Source: Candidatus Omnitrophota bacterium
GTDB taxonomy: Bacteria > Omnitrophota > Gorgyraeia > Duberdicusellales > 4484-171
NCBI GenBank assembly: GCA_003154195.1
Contig: PMCS01000015.1
Location: 1 to 61,796, forward strand
DNA length: 61,796 nt
Direction: 5' to 3'
Shown here: positions 61,573-61,796 of the stretch, piece after piece
Layout: every line of letters begins with the position of its first letter
Position numbering within the stretch: the first letter of the stretch is position 1
Translations under genes and position numbers: made by a program
Notes under the pieces: model-generated
Databases searched by the model: none
Told to the model about the DNA's origin: nothing
Seen by the model: the letters and a program-made list of their open reading frames with translations, nothing else

Positions 61573-61796
61573 CACATTAAAATATATGATACAGAACCAA
61601 AAAATTTACCACGAAGGCACTAAGGACACAAAAAAATAAAGCAATTGTCGCCGTCAAGACACAAGATTACCAGAAAGACAATTAATTTTTTCTTAGTGCC
61701 TTGGTGAATTGTTTTCGAGAGCCCCGTAGGGATTTTTATTTCGTAATATTTATATATTCTTGGCACCTTTGTGCCTGTTATGTAGTGTGTCAATCT
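61573..61796. other. intergenic repeat after miaB
   Basis: TTTACCACGAAGGCACTAAGG (61599-61619) and CTTAGTGCCTTGGTGAATTG (61694-61713) are inverted partners of a common intergenic repeat type. Nothing coding seen before the window ends. Confidence 0.6.

Overview
The window most resembles a genome fragment of an uncultured Gram-negative bacterium. It carries an outer-membrane barrel, many lipoboxes and a BamE-like lipoprotein. The nearest match I can suggest is the Omnitrophota (OP3) type: giant modular secreted proteins whose modules are joined by short Ala/Ser-Ser-Pro linkers, and intergenic space packed with short palindromes. The taxonomic call is inference; no rRNA or tRNA gene was recognised. 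All supported genes lie on the + strand.

Layout. 1-9168 is the 3' part of a giant gene (at least 3055 codons) whose start lies before the window. 9780-13781 holds an ankyrin protein and two tandem GT39-like membrane proteins. 14263-16092 is typA. 16383-31851 is a strip of small secreted proteins, lipoproteins and membrane proteins (HpaA-like, entericidin-like, BamE-like, PDZ, BI-1/YccA, RhuM, ankyrin), separated by palindromic repeats and gene remnants. 32015-36988 contains two copies of an 'ankyrin + GTI-domain' gene pair, one with its ankyrin gene eroded, and a nucleotidyltransferase pair between them. 37232-46675 is a complete second giant gene with signal peptide, two HD domains, a Gfo/Idh/MocA-like domain and HEAT-like repeats. 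46977-48962 pairs a PaaK-like adenylate-forming enzyme with an S51 peptidase. 49056-58137 is an envelope cluster: beta-barrel, CARDB protein, small exported protein and a 1722-residue multidomain surface protein. 58230-61572 has an exported flavodoxin, a deleted SDR pseudogene, a second nucleotidyltransferase pair bounded by inverted repeats, and miaB.

Most interesting signals. (1) The two giant proteins share their N-terminal module and a C-terminal tail of about 50 residues but have unrelated cores, as if different enzyme-like domains were cloned into one export frame. (2) Short palindromic elements appear to have inserted in frame into coding sequence. The best cases come from comparison inside the window: a 54-bp two-hairpin element in giant 2 is absent from the same place in giant 1, a 117-bp insertion with a 45-nt palindrome is present in one GT39 paralog and absent from the other, and a 69-bp element lies inside miaB. 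The first two have intergenic relatives in this window; sequence like the miaB element occurs in linkers of giant 2 and between genes. The 45-nt palindrome and the GCGG-CAAG-CCGC hairpins show compensatory base changes. This resembles the in-frame palindromic elements known from Rickettsia. (3) A nucleotidyltransferase pair is bounded by 13-bp inverted repeats that also overlap its promoter.
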